A stretch of 64,000 bases of DNA from Chamaelirium japonicum. Its lineage: Eukaryota > Streptophyta > Magnoliopsida > Liliales > Melanthiaceae. Positions 13,171 through 24,431 of the stretch are shown here, piece after piece (the stretch's first letter is position 1; each line of letters opens with the position of its first letter). Below the pieces are notes generated by a model. It had not been told where the DNA came from. It saw only the letters and a program-made list of their open reading frames with translations, and ran no database searches. Location: contig OX393553.1 of the NCBI GenBank assembly GCA_947650365.1, forward strand, positions 67,553,716-67,617,715, read 5' to 3'. The position numbers were made by a program, and so were the translations under genes.

Positions 13171-13540
13171 GGGCAATGGGGAGGGAAAATGGAGGCAATG
13201 TTGGCTCCGACAATATAAAAAGAGGAGGAGGAGAAATGGGAGAAGCAGAAGAGAAGGCGACGACTACTCCGACGACTAGGAGGAGGAGAGGCGGGTGACG
13301 GCTCCGATAGTGGGAAAGGAATATGGGGTGGGAGGAAAGGTGGGGAGGAGAGGCGGTGGCACTCAAAATGGGTGGCGGAGGCATCGGGGGTATGCCAGTG
13401 ACAGACATGTAGGCGAGGAGGTGATGGGGAATGGTGGTTCTAAGGGGATGGGGTATGGAAGGGGAAGGATGAGATATGCTAGGGAGTGGGGGGTATGCTG
13501 GTCATTATTGGAAATCAGGGATTGCTGCAGCAAAAGCTAG

Positions 13541-15715
13541 TGTCGAAAGACGCATGAATTAATAGCACGTATTTCCGTTTAGATTTATAGCAAACTAATC
13601 TATGTGCACACGGAAGAACGCAAACCCCTAAAGTCAATATATGATCTAAGACCTATGCAAGATCTACGAAGACTAACTAAAATGAATTACCACTAGGAGG
13701 GGCTCAATGGAGCGTACCTTGACTAAGTCTTTTACCCAAGGAGAACAAATTTTGATGACGCCTTGCAGAAAATTGTCTAGTAAAACCGTTGTTAGTATTC
13801 ACCATAACTCTGATTGTTGTGAAATTTTTACTGGACATCAGCACCGTCGATACGGATCTCCTCGAAATGGAATTACCTCGATCTGAGTTCTGTAGCTCTA
13901 GGAATAATTCCCGGACTGACTGTATGTCTGCCAAAATCTAGGCAGCAGAAATTATGGATGTCACCTCTTGATGAATCGTTGGAGATGAGGACTTCCACAT
14001 CGAGGATTGAGAGAGACTGTCGGATGGCACCGAGTCTTTCGTGAAAAGAGGAACCCTTGATGGCTCACCACTAGGCACAAAATTAACGAGCCCACCACCG
14101 GTCGACTTGCAACAAAGAAGACGGATGATCATTTCTTCTCTCTTCTCTTCTTTTTCCCTTTCCTTCATTCTCTTTCTTTCTTCTTCTTTTTTCTCTTCTT
14201 CCATGGACGAAACCACAAGAGAGAAGGAGAGGATGAGAGGGGACGACTAGGGTTTGGGCAAGAGGCATGCTAGGGTCGACCCCTCTCTCTTCTTCCTTGT
14301 ATAGGGCCAGTCTCCTTTAGAGTTCGACCAAGTCAAACTCCTAAAACTGGTAGCCGGTCATACATATCCAAGAGAGAGGGGGGGACACAAAATTCCCATG
14401 CCCAAATATCATTACATGTGGTCGTTCCCACTCCTATAATCTTGGACATAATTGCCCTTATAGAGGAGGCCCGCTATTTGGCTAAGAAAGAGATTTACTC
14501 GACGAAATCGCGATCCGATTTTGCCTATGGACTCCTAGAATTATTCCCGTCCATATGAGTACCATATTCCATATGTATATGACCATAAAGAGATATTGAT
14601 AAAAATGCCCCTATGGCTTATACACATATGCGAATAAACTTCTGGCACTCAGACATGCGCTCCATCGTCCTATTTTGTATCTAGCAAGCCCAATTGAACA
14701 GGATTTACAATTTATATACGCGACGATAAGGTGGAACCTTCAGGGATTAGGATTTCTAGCTCTAACCAGATTCCTAAATGACTATCCCGGTGGCATACTG
14801 AGAGTTTCGTCAATCAGTACAAATCCGATTAACCCGCGACTTAATCTAGTATGTCTCATAGGCTGCACTCTAGTAATCCCAAACTTATATTACTCCCTCG
14901 TAATCCCTGTTCTTCACTTTAATCTTACAATTATTGGTCCCTCCAATACTGGTGCCATGACTCGACTCTGGAGGTAGGGAGCACCTTTAGACCCGATCGG
15001 TCACTTGACTCGATTCGATGACTTGTCAACCATAACACCATACACATCGGTGCTATGCCTAGAAATTGAACTATTATTACTTTAACTGATGACCACCAGG
15101 CCCGAGTTTAATGTGTAGACAGTATGACTCATCGAATGCACCCATCCATCTCTGGATGTTCGATAGCTTATAGGAGTTGCATACCAATGCAACGTCAACC
15201 GGGTAACCCAACCTATCATAGTATTGGATTATAGTAGGTCCGCACGCATTGACATATCAAAGCACCGCACAACTGGTTAGCTTAGTGGACATGGTTCCTC
15301 AGGGTTAAGGACATATTACCTAAAGTGATAAGATAGTTAATGCTCCAGTGTCTGATTTACTGATCTATGCACCGTCCTGGTACCTGTTCAATATGATCAT
15401 CATGATTGGTCAGGTGAATAAAGATGCAACATCCCCGTATTGGAGACTTCACCATATTTCTTTATCTGTCAATAGCTTATTTCCGGTGAAGTGACCAACA
15501 TCACCAAAGCTGTGAACTCAGTCTAGGTCTATACAAGACTGGTCCACTAGGTCTCCCAAGCATGTATCCACCATGCACCTTAGTGGCCTACTGTGTTCCC
15601 TAGGGTCCTTATTATATATGGATTATATATTCCATTTTAGCTATTCATTAACTAGAGTCACTATTCAGTAATGTTAATCTAGAAAATCTACGCTACGTAT
15701 ACACATTCTCTAACA
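13541..15715 (-). mobile_element. LTR of old Copia element F (3' LTR on the minus strand)
   Basis: Starts TGTCGAAAG and ends CTCTAACA (TG...CA). Length is about 2175 bp. It shares scattered blocks with the LTRs of Copia element D, for example GGTGGAACCTTCAGGGA at about 14730 versus 32950, so the two belong to related families. The PPT-like minus-strand sequence AAGTAGGAGAT lies just beyond 15715. The other LTR and the TSD are not in view, and element F is broken by the insertion of C. Confidence 0.6.
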
Positions 15716-16492
15716 ATCTCCTACTTGTCCTAGCGAGGAAATACAATCTTGACTCCTATGGTATCTGCATGCTTCTTAGAAGCCTTGGTCGGAACCCTCT
15801 ATATAAAAGAGGTCCTCCATATTACCAGCAGACGCCACCTAGGTCATCACTGCAACATTCTTTGCTATTTCAAGTACTGGGTGATTTATATTTGTCTACT
15901 GTGTTATAGCTCATAGGATTTGTGCCACCACTCTGCTATTGTGCATAACAATTAACATCCTAAGTTTCTGGTGCTTAAGCCGTACTAACTTTCTTGCTAC
16001 TTAGCATGTCAAAACGTGGCTACTATCATCGAATCTGTAATGCATTCATGTTTTACTTTCCTTCAACTAACGATTTTTCTAAATCCTATGATATTGAGAA
16101 AAATAGGCTAACTCATAATCTCTCGTCCTATGGAGATACTTAAGTATATACTTCATAATTGTCCAGTAAATTTGGACAATCAGGTTTGATTGATACCTAC
16201 TTATCATACCCATAACAACTTTTTTCAATCTAGCTTATTGCATGTCAAATAAAAGGTTACCGGCCCGGGAGGTGCAAGCTACCTCATGCATGCATGTATG
16301 CGTAGATCATTATCTTGTCCATGAAGGCTGATTATGATAGCAAAAGAATCTCATTCTATTGATCCGTGTTATCGTGATCTCCAGAACATAACTCGCTATC
16401 ACCTAGGTCTCATCTAATTAAATCGAGATGATCAACCATCTTATTACTGAAGACTATATCATATCCTCATACCAAATGAGTATGACTGTTGT
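15716..16492 (-). pseudogene. Degenerate Copia pol end (element F), left part
   Basis: Homologous to the internal region of element D next to its PPT (CTAGCGAGGAAA block). Across the junction with the 46.6-kb segment, with Gypsy C removed, the minus strand reads VILIWYEDM. This fits the reverse transcriptase LxLYVDDM motif of Copia. Downstream is DLGDSE, as in the DLG(E/D)ASYVL block. The reading frame is full of stops. Confidence 0.5.
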
Positions 16493-17383
16493 TGTGGGGG
16501 AAAATCTTCGTGCCGATCCGAAGACTTCACCTCACCAGTCAATTAAAGTTGATTAGGAGATCGTTGCTCGATCTGTTGGTTGCAAGGTATGTTTGAAGGC
16601 TGGTGCCTTAATGACTTTGAGTTAGCTCTTTAGATATGCCAATAAAGAGAGATGCAATCAGAGAGAGTTAACACGAAAGGTGATCTCGGAGTTCAGTCGA
16701 AGCCTAGGTCTCCGTGCTATAGGGAGCAACCCGAATTCACTATCACTTGGCTCGAAGTAACCTCGACAAGCCGAGTGTTACTGAAGTATCTCCGATCTCT
16801 TCAGAGACAAGAAGAAGATCGAGGAGAGTTAGAGGATGGAAAACTGGAATTCCAGAGCTCTGGTTTCTGAAATCAGATATCAGATGATGGCACTGATCTT
16901 CTCTCTGGATTTGGAACTGGATCTGGATCCTTTTTTACTTCTGAAAGCTCTGCTATTTATAGGATTTCCTGGGAGGGAATCCGGGGCAAATGGCGGTTTT
17001 TGCTGTCGTATCTGGGGGATTCTCCAGACAGGACCGGTGGGTCCCACTGTCATCTTTGGGGATTTCACAGGCAAGGTTGGTGGGTCCCGCGATAGTCTCG
17101 GTGGGCCCACCGGGCAGGGCCGTTGGGTCCCGTGGAAGCCTCTGTGGGCCCCCCAGGCAGGGCCGGTGGGTCCCGCGGAAGTCTCTGTGGGCCCACCGGG
17201 CAGGGCCGGTGGGTCCCGTGGAAGCCTCTGTGGGTCCCCCGGGCAGGGCCGGTGGGTCCCGCGGAAGTCTCTGTGGGTCCACCGGGCAGAGCCGGTAGGT
17301 CCCATGGAAGCCTCTGTGGGCCCCCCGGACTGGGCCGGTGGGTCCTGCTGTTTGCAGACTTCTTGCCAAAATTTGCACCCACA
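16493..17383 (-). repeat. 3' LTR of Gypsy C (891 bp)
   Basis: TGTGGGGGAAAATC...GCACCCACA on the plus strand. It contains a TATA-like TATTTATAGG near 16956 and a block of GC-rich 43-bp repeats (17035-17345). Confidence 0.93.
17035..17345. repeat. GC-rich 43-bp tandem repeat inside the LTR of C
   Basis: About seven copies of a unit like GGGCAGGGCCGGTGGGTCCC followed by CGCGGAAGTCTCTGTGGGCCC. Each junction holds the inverted pair CCACCGG / CCGGTGG. Collagen-like Gly-Pro frames on both strands are by-products. Confidence 0.85.
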
Positions 17384-17395
17384 GTTACCCCCTCC
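17384..17395 (-). promoter_or_regulatory. Polypurine tract of Gypsy C
   Basis: The minus strand reads GGAGGGGGTAAC directly before the 3' LTR. The same twelve bases precede the 3' LTR of element A. Confidence 0.85.
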
Positions 17396-17504
17396 AAGTT
17401 AGCTAGAGATCATCCTGGCTGGCTTGGATTCCTGGTGCAAAACTAATCAACCCCCTGTCATGGGAGCAAAGAAATTCGTTGAGTATCGGTGCCAAAGGAC
17501 TGAT

Positions 17505-18960
17505 CGGTCAATTTCTGACCGATCGGTCAAAGTTGACCGATCGGTTAAATTCAACCGATCGAGGACGAAGTGATCGGGCAAAAAATTAAGTTTTTTGCCC
17601 TATCCAGTAGAAATTCGACCGATCGATCGAACTTGACCGATCGATCAAAGTTGACCGATCGGTTAAGTTCAACCGGTCGAGGATGAAGTGATCGGGCAAA
17701 AAACTGAGTTTTTTGCCCGATCCTGTAGAAATTTGACCGATCGGTCAAGGTTGACCGATCGGTTAATTTCAACCGATCGAGGTCGAAGTGATCGGTCAAA
17801 AAACTGAGTTTTTTGCCCGATCCAGTAGAAATTTGACCGATCGGTCAAGGTTGACTGATCGGTTAATTTCAACCGGTCGAGGTCGAAGTGATCGGGCAAA
17901 AAAACTGAGTTTTTTGCCCGATCCAGTAGAAATTTGACCGATCGGTCGAACTTGACCGATCAGTCAAGGTTGACCAATCGGTTAATTTCAACCTGTCGAG
18001 GTCGAAGTGATCAGGCAAAAAACTGAGCTTTTTGCCCGATCCAGTAGAAATTTGATCGATCGGTCGAACTTGACCGATCGGTTAATTTCAACCGATCGAG
18101 GTCAAAGTGATCGGGCAAAAAACTCACCAGTAGAAATTTGACCGATCGGTCGAACTTGACCGATCGATTAATTTCAACCTGTCGAGGTCGAAGTGATCGG
18201 GCAAAAAACTGAGCTTTTTGCCCGATCCAGTAGAAATTTGACCGATCGGTCGAACTTGACCGATCGGTCGAACTTGACCGATCGGTCAAGGTTGACCGAT
18301 CGGTTAATTTCAATCGGTCGAGGTCGAAGTGATCGGGCAAAAACTAAGCTTTTTGCCCGTTCCAGTAGAAATCTGACCGATCGGTAGAATTTGACCGATC
18401 GGTCAAGGTTGACCGATCAGTTAATTTCAACCGGTCGAGGCCGAAGTGATCGGGCAAAAAACTGAGTTTTTTTGCTCGATCCAGTAGAAATCTAACCGAT
18501 CGATCGAATTTGATCGATCGGTCAAGGTTGACCAATCGGTTAATTTCAACCGGTCGAGGTCGAAGTGATCGAGCAAAAAACTGAGTTTTTTGCCCGATCC
18601 AGTAGAAATCTGACCGATCAGTCGAACTTGACCGATCGGTTAAAGTTGATCGATCGGTTAAATTCAACCGGTCGAGGTTGAAGTGATCGGGCAAAAAACT
18701 TAATTTTTTACCCGATTTAGTAGAAATCTGACCGATCGGTCAAGATTGACCGATCGATTAAATTCAACCGGTCGAGGTCGAAGTGATCCGGCAAAAAACT
18801 GAGTTTTTTGCTCGATCAGTAGAAATCTGACCGATCAGTCAAAGTTGATCGATCGGTCAAGGTTGACCGATCGGTTAAGTTCAACCAGTCGAGGTCGAAG
18901 TGATCGGGCAAAATAGCCTGTATTCTGCTCGATCCTTTGGTAAATTACCCGATCGTCTGC
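17505..18960. repeat. Hairpin tandem array in the 3' region of Gypsy C
   Basis: About a dozen units of roughly 100-120 bp. Most units hold a near-perfect hairpin with 15-bp arms, GATCGGGCAAAAAAC and GTTTTTTGCCCGATC, around a 3-base loop. A variable number of 18-bp sub-repeats follow, each containing the palindrome CCGATCGG. Related GGACCGGCGG / GGTTCACCTGG repeats continue to about 19130. The array separates the 3' LTR from the antisense gene and may form that gene's upstream region. Confidence 0.9.
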
Positions 18961-19239
18961 CTATCGAACGGGTAAAGTCTTCGAACTGCAGTTGAAGTCG
19001 ATTGTTCTGTTTGAGCCGGTGGTCCACCTGGACCGGTAAATCTTTTGAACCGGCGGTTCACTTGGACCAACGGTTCGCTTGGACCGGCGGTTCACCTGGT
19101 TCGACGTTTCTTCTGGTTCCGACGGTTCGCCTAGAAGAGCGCTTGCTACGGATTGACGCCACGTGTCCCTTATGAAAACACGGAATTTGACCTGGTGATG
19201 CCATGTGACTCTTCGATTTGCGCACCAGTTTCTCCGGGG

Positions 19240-19247
19240 TTTATAAG
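19240..19247 (+). promoter_or_regulatory. TATA box of the antisense gene in Gypsy C
   Basis: TTTATAAG lies about 105 bp upstream of the ATG at 19351. It sits between the hairpin array and the coding region, a normal plant promoter distance. Confidence 0.5.
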
Positions 19248-19350
19248 CCCTTTCTGGATTCATTTTTGCCTCACGCTTTCAGAAATTTTTCAAACTCCGG
19301 AACTCTTTGTTCTAGAATTTCCTGTTCTCTGTGTTCTCTCAATCAGTCGA

Positions 19351-22088
19351 ATGGCATCATCCGGCAGCGCGAAGAAGATGAACGTGGTCCCCTCGAAGAG
19401 GAAAGGGAAGGAGAGGGCTGAGGTTTCACCCGTTCAGAAAGGTTGGGGCAAGGGCAAAGCCGCCTTTGGTGTGCTGGGCAAGAGGCACCAGGGCGTAGGG
19501 TTTGCATCGGCACCGTCACGGCCAGAGCATATCTCGAAGGCCAGCTTTGTTCTGGGGCCTTTGATGCCGCTGTCGTAGGAGCCCGAGTATGAGTACAACA
19601 CCGGTGGCAAACTCACCGATGTGAAGAGGGCAAAGTGGCAGAAATTATTGGCCTGCTTCACAGAAGGGAAGAACCGATCACCGGCTCTCTCTGGAGTTTA
19701 ATCCGCGTTTGGAATCGACAAGCGGACGGTCTTCACCTCAATCGCCAGCAAGGAGCAAGTGATGGGGATGATAGGCACCATCGGCCAGTTGAACTGCGGA
19801 CTGCGCCTCCCACTGCTACCGTTCGCCACGAGGCTGTTGAATACTTCAGGGCTTTACCTCGGACAGATTTTGGGGAATGCGTGGAGGATCATCTACGCCT
19901 TCTGCTGGGTGGAGTCCGACTTCCAAGAGGAGCTTAGGGCTTGCTACTCCAGCATTCCCAAGGCGAGGAGGCCAGGATTGAATTGGGCTACTTCTTCTAC
20001 CACTACAAGTGGGATTCGAGGAAGGACAGGCCATTCTTCAACTTGACCAGCGTCTCTGCTCTCCACCCGATCATCGACATCGTCGCCTCCGACAAGCTCT
20101 ACACCGACTGGTCGATCTCGGTTTTCGGTGCATGGACCCCTCTCTTGGTGCTTGAGACTCCCAGGAATCAGGTACACAAAGAGATCTTAGAGTTGACCTG
20201 CGGCACGCGATTGTGGAAGCAGTTCTCGAACTGCCCGATGCGGCACGGCAACGCCAACCTCCTCTACCGACTGCAGGCCCGGTACGAAGATAATGAGATC
20301 TTGTACTCCGATTATGAGGAGGATCCTCAATCGGGCAAGATAATCAGAAAAATCCGGGTTGAGAAGAAGGCTTATGGGGCAAGGCGCCGCCTGCCTATAG
20401 AGGAAAAGCTGGTGGTGACCCGAAGGGGTCAAGTGAAGAAGATGAGGGTCCTCAAGGAGGAGAAGAAGGAAGAAGAGAAGAAAGAAGAAGAAGAAGAGGG
20501 AGGAGAAGAGGAAGAAGAAGGAAAGGGAGGAGAAGAAGTAGAAGAAGAAAAGGGCGAAGAAGAGGAAGATGAAGATGAGGACGACGACAATGATGATGAC
20601 GGCGACGATGTGGAGGGAGGTGGAGGAGACGGTGGGGGCGAAGAAATTCCGCCCACCCCCACTGGTGATGGTGAAGATGGGGGCGAAGAGGAGTCCCAGC
20701 CAATTCCTATCGATGAGGCCAAGGCCCGTCGTATGGAAGCTGTGATGGACGCGGTGGGTGACGGCCAGAAGGTGTTGCCCACCTACCATTTTGAAGAGTT
20801 GAAGCGCCCAACGCACTTGAAGATCAAGTTCTCGGGGAGTGATGGGGTTGCAAGCAACCCCACGCCCCTCGACCAAATACCACCGAGCATCCTTCGCCTC
20901 GAGGGTGCTTCGACGAGCGGGGGTTTGGAGGTTGAGCAACCTCCACCCTCGCTCCGTCCTTCGGCTGCTCAAGTGGCGGAGGAAGCGGCTGCCCTTATGG
21001 CTAGGCTCGAGCAGTCCGACGGGCAGCTTGAAGAAGGGGAGATCACTCCTCCTCAGGGTGTCCCTTCCCCCTTTCAAATGGAGGGAGGGAGCCGTGTAGA
21101 GGCGAGGACTCCCCAACCCCAACCAGAGGCATCCCCTGTCAAGGAGAGGTCGACCCCCAGGGGTAAGAGCTCCGACCGAGGGAAGAGCAAGGTCGAAGCA
21201 TCTGAAGTCGATGCCACAGGTATATCCTCGCTACCTTCCCGTCTTGACTGTATTGCTTTTTATGTTTGAAATATTCTAACTCTTTGATCTTTTGCCTTGA
21301 TTGCAGATACTCCTGTTGGCATTGCTCAGATGCTCAAAGACTTGGGTGAGGTTGATATCAACCACCCAACACCAGTGATCCGGAAGCTCTGCAATCTTCC
21401 GGACGCCACGATCGATGAGGCCTACAACATGCTTGAAGTAGTGGTAAGTGCATCAGCTTGACTTGATTTTTGAGTTGCATCTTTAAAAATGTTTCTAACT
21501 CTTTTTGTTTGTTTGCAGAACTCAGCTGTCCTAAAGCTCGCTACGAGGCTCTTCAGGAGGGTCGGAGAGCGGGGGGCTTCAGCTGAAGTCTCTCGCTTAA
21601 TGGCCGAACTAGAGGCCGCTAACGAGGAGAAGGCGAAGCTGAAGGAAGGTCTTTCTGCCAGAAAGGAAGCCCTTGCTGCGAAGAAGGAGGCTCTCCGTAA
21701 GGAGAGAATTGAGAGCAAGAGATGGCTCAAGAATTACGTGGCTCGGGATCATGAGCTAGAAGAGTTAAAGAATCGATTCTTCAAGATCGAGACTTTGGCT
21801 CATGACCGATCGGTGGAGTTACAGGAGTTGAAGAGCCAACTTGCTGCCAAGGAAGTCGTTCTCGCTGCCAAGGAAGTTGCTCTTGCTGCCAAGGAGGAGG
21901 CCTTCATGAAGGAGCTGGAACATACACGTCCTGAATGCGAGAGCTTCAGGTCAACGGCTGAGAAAGCGGTAGAGGCCCTCCGGGTTCATGCTGGTGGCGT
22001 CCAATCTTCGAAGGCGTCTGCAGCGAGCAAGGCTCGAGGTGGATCTGAAGGAGAGAGGTTGTGTGCCCCAATAGTGGCCAAACCCTGA
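19351..22088 (+). pseudogene. Antisense accessory gene of the Tat retrotransposon, spliced, broken
   Basis: Gene on the strand opposite to gag-pol of C. Exons are 19351-21219, 21307-21443 and 21519-22088. Both introns have GT..AG ends and preserve phase. The protein starts MASSGSAKKMNVV with a basic Lys/Arg stretch. A globular part follows, including FFNLTSVSALHPIIDI and FGAWTPLLVLETP. Next come a long Glu/Asp-rich region (20455-20720), a Pro/Ser-rich linker and a C-terminal coiled coil with repeated AAKEVALAAKEEA. In-frame stops at 19576-19578 and 19699-19701 and a frameshift near 19975 break it. A poly(A)-like AATAAAG lies at 22172. Maize Grande is known to carry a comparable antisense gene encoding a nuclear protein. 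The function here is unknown. It converges with pol, whose stop is at 22728. Confidence 0.75.
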
Positions 22089-22264
22089 TGTGCTCTATCT
22101 CTTTCTTTCTTGTTGTATCTGTAAGCTCTTCACATATAAAAGCTCACTCCTGTACTCAGAAACTTTTTGAGAAATAAAGATATCTTTTTGATGTTTGCAA
22201 TTGCATATCTCTTGTATTGATCTTTTTGGATGTTTGTGTTCTGGATGGTCTTGGAATGTTTGAA

Positions 22265-22640
22265 TATACTTAAACACTTGACTGTAAGGGGCCGAGTCGC
22301 AACTCGATCACCCAAACTTGCTAAGTAACTTGAAAATTGAAGGTTGTGTTGTAACACAACTTGAAACTGTTTAACATTTGCATGTGAGGGGTTGAGTCGC
22401 AACCCAAGTACCCAAACTTGTTAAACGATATTGCAATTGAAGGTTATTTAACATTTGTGCGTGAGAGATCACGTCGTAACGCAAGCTCCCAAACTTGTTA
22501 AATTGACCCAGTGACTTGAAGGTTGTTTTGTTTCACAACCCGAAACCATTTAACATCTGCCTGTAAAGGGTTTGAGTCACAACTCAAGCACCCAAACTTG
22601 TTAAACGACTTGGTAATTTGAATGCAGATAATTTTGAACT
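22265..22640. repeat. Four irregular repeats between the antisense gene and pol
   Basis: Copies of a GAGTCGCAACTC...CACCCAAACTTG motif at about 22289, 22388, 22465 and 22566, spaced 77-101 bp, separated by GAAGGTTGT/TTTAACATT text. It is non-coding and sits where the two convergent transcripts would end. Confidence 0.7.
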
Positions 22641-22727
22641 TGAATGTAGATAACTTGAAACTGCTTCAGAACTTGAGTTGAGAAGATGAACATTTGAAAG
22701 CAACCTTTATTCATCATGTAATTTACA

Positions 22728-23225
22728 TCATGGGTAGAACATTTTGAGATATCTAGCATTCCAAGCTCGTGGTAGTCTATCTCCTTCTATGGAAATTAGC
22801 CTATAAGATCCTTTGCCTCCTATTGATTCGATAATGTATGGACCTTCCCAGTTGGGAGCTAGTTTTCCGTTGCTGTGCTATTTGGTGTTGTAGAAAACTG
22901 CTCTGAGGACTAGGCTGCCAATTGGGAACTGTCTCTTGTGGACCTTTTGATCGTAGGCTTGTTTGATCTTCTGTTGATACTTGACAACACGAACGGTTAC
23001 TCGATCTCGTAATTCTTCAGAGAGATCAAGGTCATGGACCCGAAGCTCATCGTTAATCCCTTCTCCGACTGCTCTGGTCTTCAAAGTGTTCAAGATAGCC
23101 TCTGTTGGGAGGACTGCTTCTGATCCATAGGTTAGGCGAAAGGGTGAGAACCCAGTTGATCTTCTCGAGGTAGTTCGATAGCCCCACAGAACTTCAGGTA
23201 GGACTTGCTCCCACAATCCTTTCTT
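22728..23225 (-). pseudogene. Integrase C-terminus of Gypsy C
   Basis: The minus frame reads KKGLWEQVLPEVLWGYRTT, then TGFSPFRLTYGSEAVLP and, after an in-frame stop at 22878-22880, GKLAPNWEGPYIIE and LPRAWNARYLKMFYP to the TGA at 22728-22730. These are the usual last blocks of a Tat-type integrase. It is cut from the catalytic core by element A: the upstream half ends KKKLDD at 30155 and resumes here at KKGLWEQ. Confidence 0.9.
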
Positions 23226-23230
23226 GTCAT

Positions 23231-23844
23231 TGTGGGTGCAAAAATTGTACCGGACCAGATCAGAGCAGCACGAGCCCGTGCAACGGCCCAAGTGGGTAAG
23301 CCTGCCTGGGCTCACATGGGCCCACTCTACGAGGCTCGCAGATCAAGCCCTCCCCCTTATTGGGCCCGAACAACGGCCCAATAAGGGTCCAGCAAGGAAG
23401 CCCAGAACCAGTGCCATGTCATCAGCGCCACGTCATCACTGCCATATCGGGCATGTGCCTACGCTATAAAAGGACCCCCAAGGCATCCAGGAAGGGGGTT
23501 GGTCATTCAATCAGAGGAGGAGGATTCCAGAGCAAGTGCTAGAGCTCAATTCTCTTCTTCTTGTACTCTTCTAGTTGCTCCGTGCAACCCCACTGTAAAA
23601 AGCTTCTCTCGGCCTGTCGAGAGAACGCTTCCCCACCATTTACTCAAATTATAGTGAAGATCAGGTGGCACCTCTCGCCCGGAGACGTAGGTCGTAAGAC
23701 TGAACTCCGTCACCAATCATTGTATCATCACTCCCTACACTCTGTATCTACTCTCTTATCTCTCTAACTCTATAAACCATCGAATTCAATCAAGGCTGTG
23801 GGGTGGGATTTTTGATCAAGACGGCTAGGAAATTTCCCCCCACA
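23231..23844 (+). repeat. 5' LTR of element A
   Basis: Begins TGTGGGTGCAAA and ends TTTCCCCCCACA. A clear TATA box (TATAAAA) is at 23465-23471. Confidence 0.95.
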
Positions 23845-23849
23845 ATCTT

Positions 23850-23867
23850 TGGCGCCGTCTGTGGGAT
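23850..23867 (+). promoter_or_regulatory. Primer binding site of element A
   Basis: TGGCGCCGTCTGTGGGAT begins five bases after the 5' LTR. It is the same PBS as Gypsy C. Confidence 0.85.
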
Positions 23868-23984
23868 ATCGATAGAGGTCTTACCCACACCTCTACCGAC
23901 TCCTATTCAGCTTGTGGTGACGAGCCACAAGTCCTCCTCCAAATCAACCTCAACGCCTTCATCACGCCGACATTAACACGCTCG

Positions 23985-24431
23985 ATGGTGAAGGCCAGCA
24001 CCAACCCACCAAAGGCGGGTGCTGATCGGACAATCGACGTGCTAATCGAAGAAGAACAAGAAGTCTCGGTTGCAACCAATCGAAGAAATGTTTATAAGCG
24101 ACTGGGGCCACAAGGAAGTCATCCGGGAAGCCACAGCAATCGGCAGGACCCACCATTCCCGAGGCAACAATCTGGCAAAGAGCACGCCACCCAAGGGGAC
24201 AACGATCTAACTACATACGAAATTTCGGCTGCTGATTTCCAGCTGTTGAACCTTCTCAAGAGGAACGCAGCCCTCGAGCAAGAGAGGGATTCCCTAAAGA
24301 AGGTAGCTGGAAGAGCGGGGGTTGTGGCCCACAACTCTCCAACTGCTAATGAAGACCAACCAAAGACCTTCGATTCTGCCCATTCAGGTCGGAAGCTCGA
24401 AGGCCATTCGGCTACGCCCTCTCGAGGCTAA
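23985..24431 (+). pseudogene. Truncated gag of element A
   Basis: Starts MVKASTNPPKAGADRTIDV at 23985. The frame includes ISAADFQLLNLLKRN and LEQERDSLKK, the Gag N-terminal helix seen in B and C. After NEDQPK it runs directly into array 1 (TFDSAHSGRKLEG) and stops. Compared with element B, the capsid and zinc-knuckle parts are missing, about 1.5 kb deleted at a short sequence match (see findings). What is made, if anything, is a 148-residue Gag fragment. Confidence 0.8.

Noticed and set aside
16836..17446. Gly/Pro-rich collagen-like proteins on both strands, also at 46094-46853
   Set aside because: They come from the 43-bp GC-rich repeats in the LTRs of C and are open on several frames at once.
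17551..18694. Repeated FDLDRLKLTDRST-type proteins
   Set aside because: Frames through the hairpin array, with no start context and no homology.
20187..21122. 311-residue minus-strand frame
   Set aside because: Shadow of the Glu/Asp-rich exon of the antisense gene. It has long Phe/Leu and Ser/Pro runs complementary to GAA/GAG codons.
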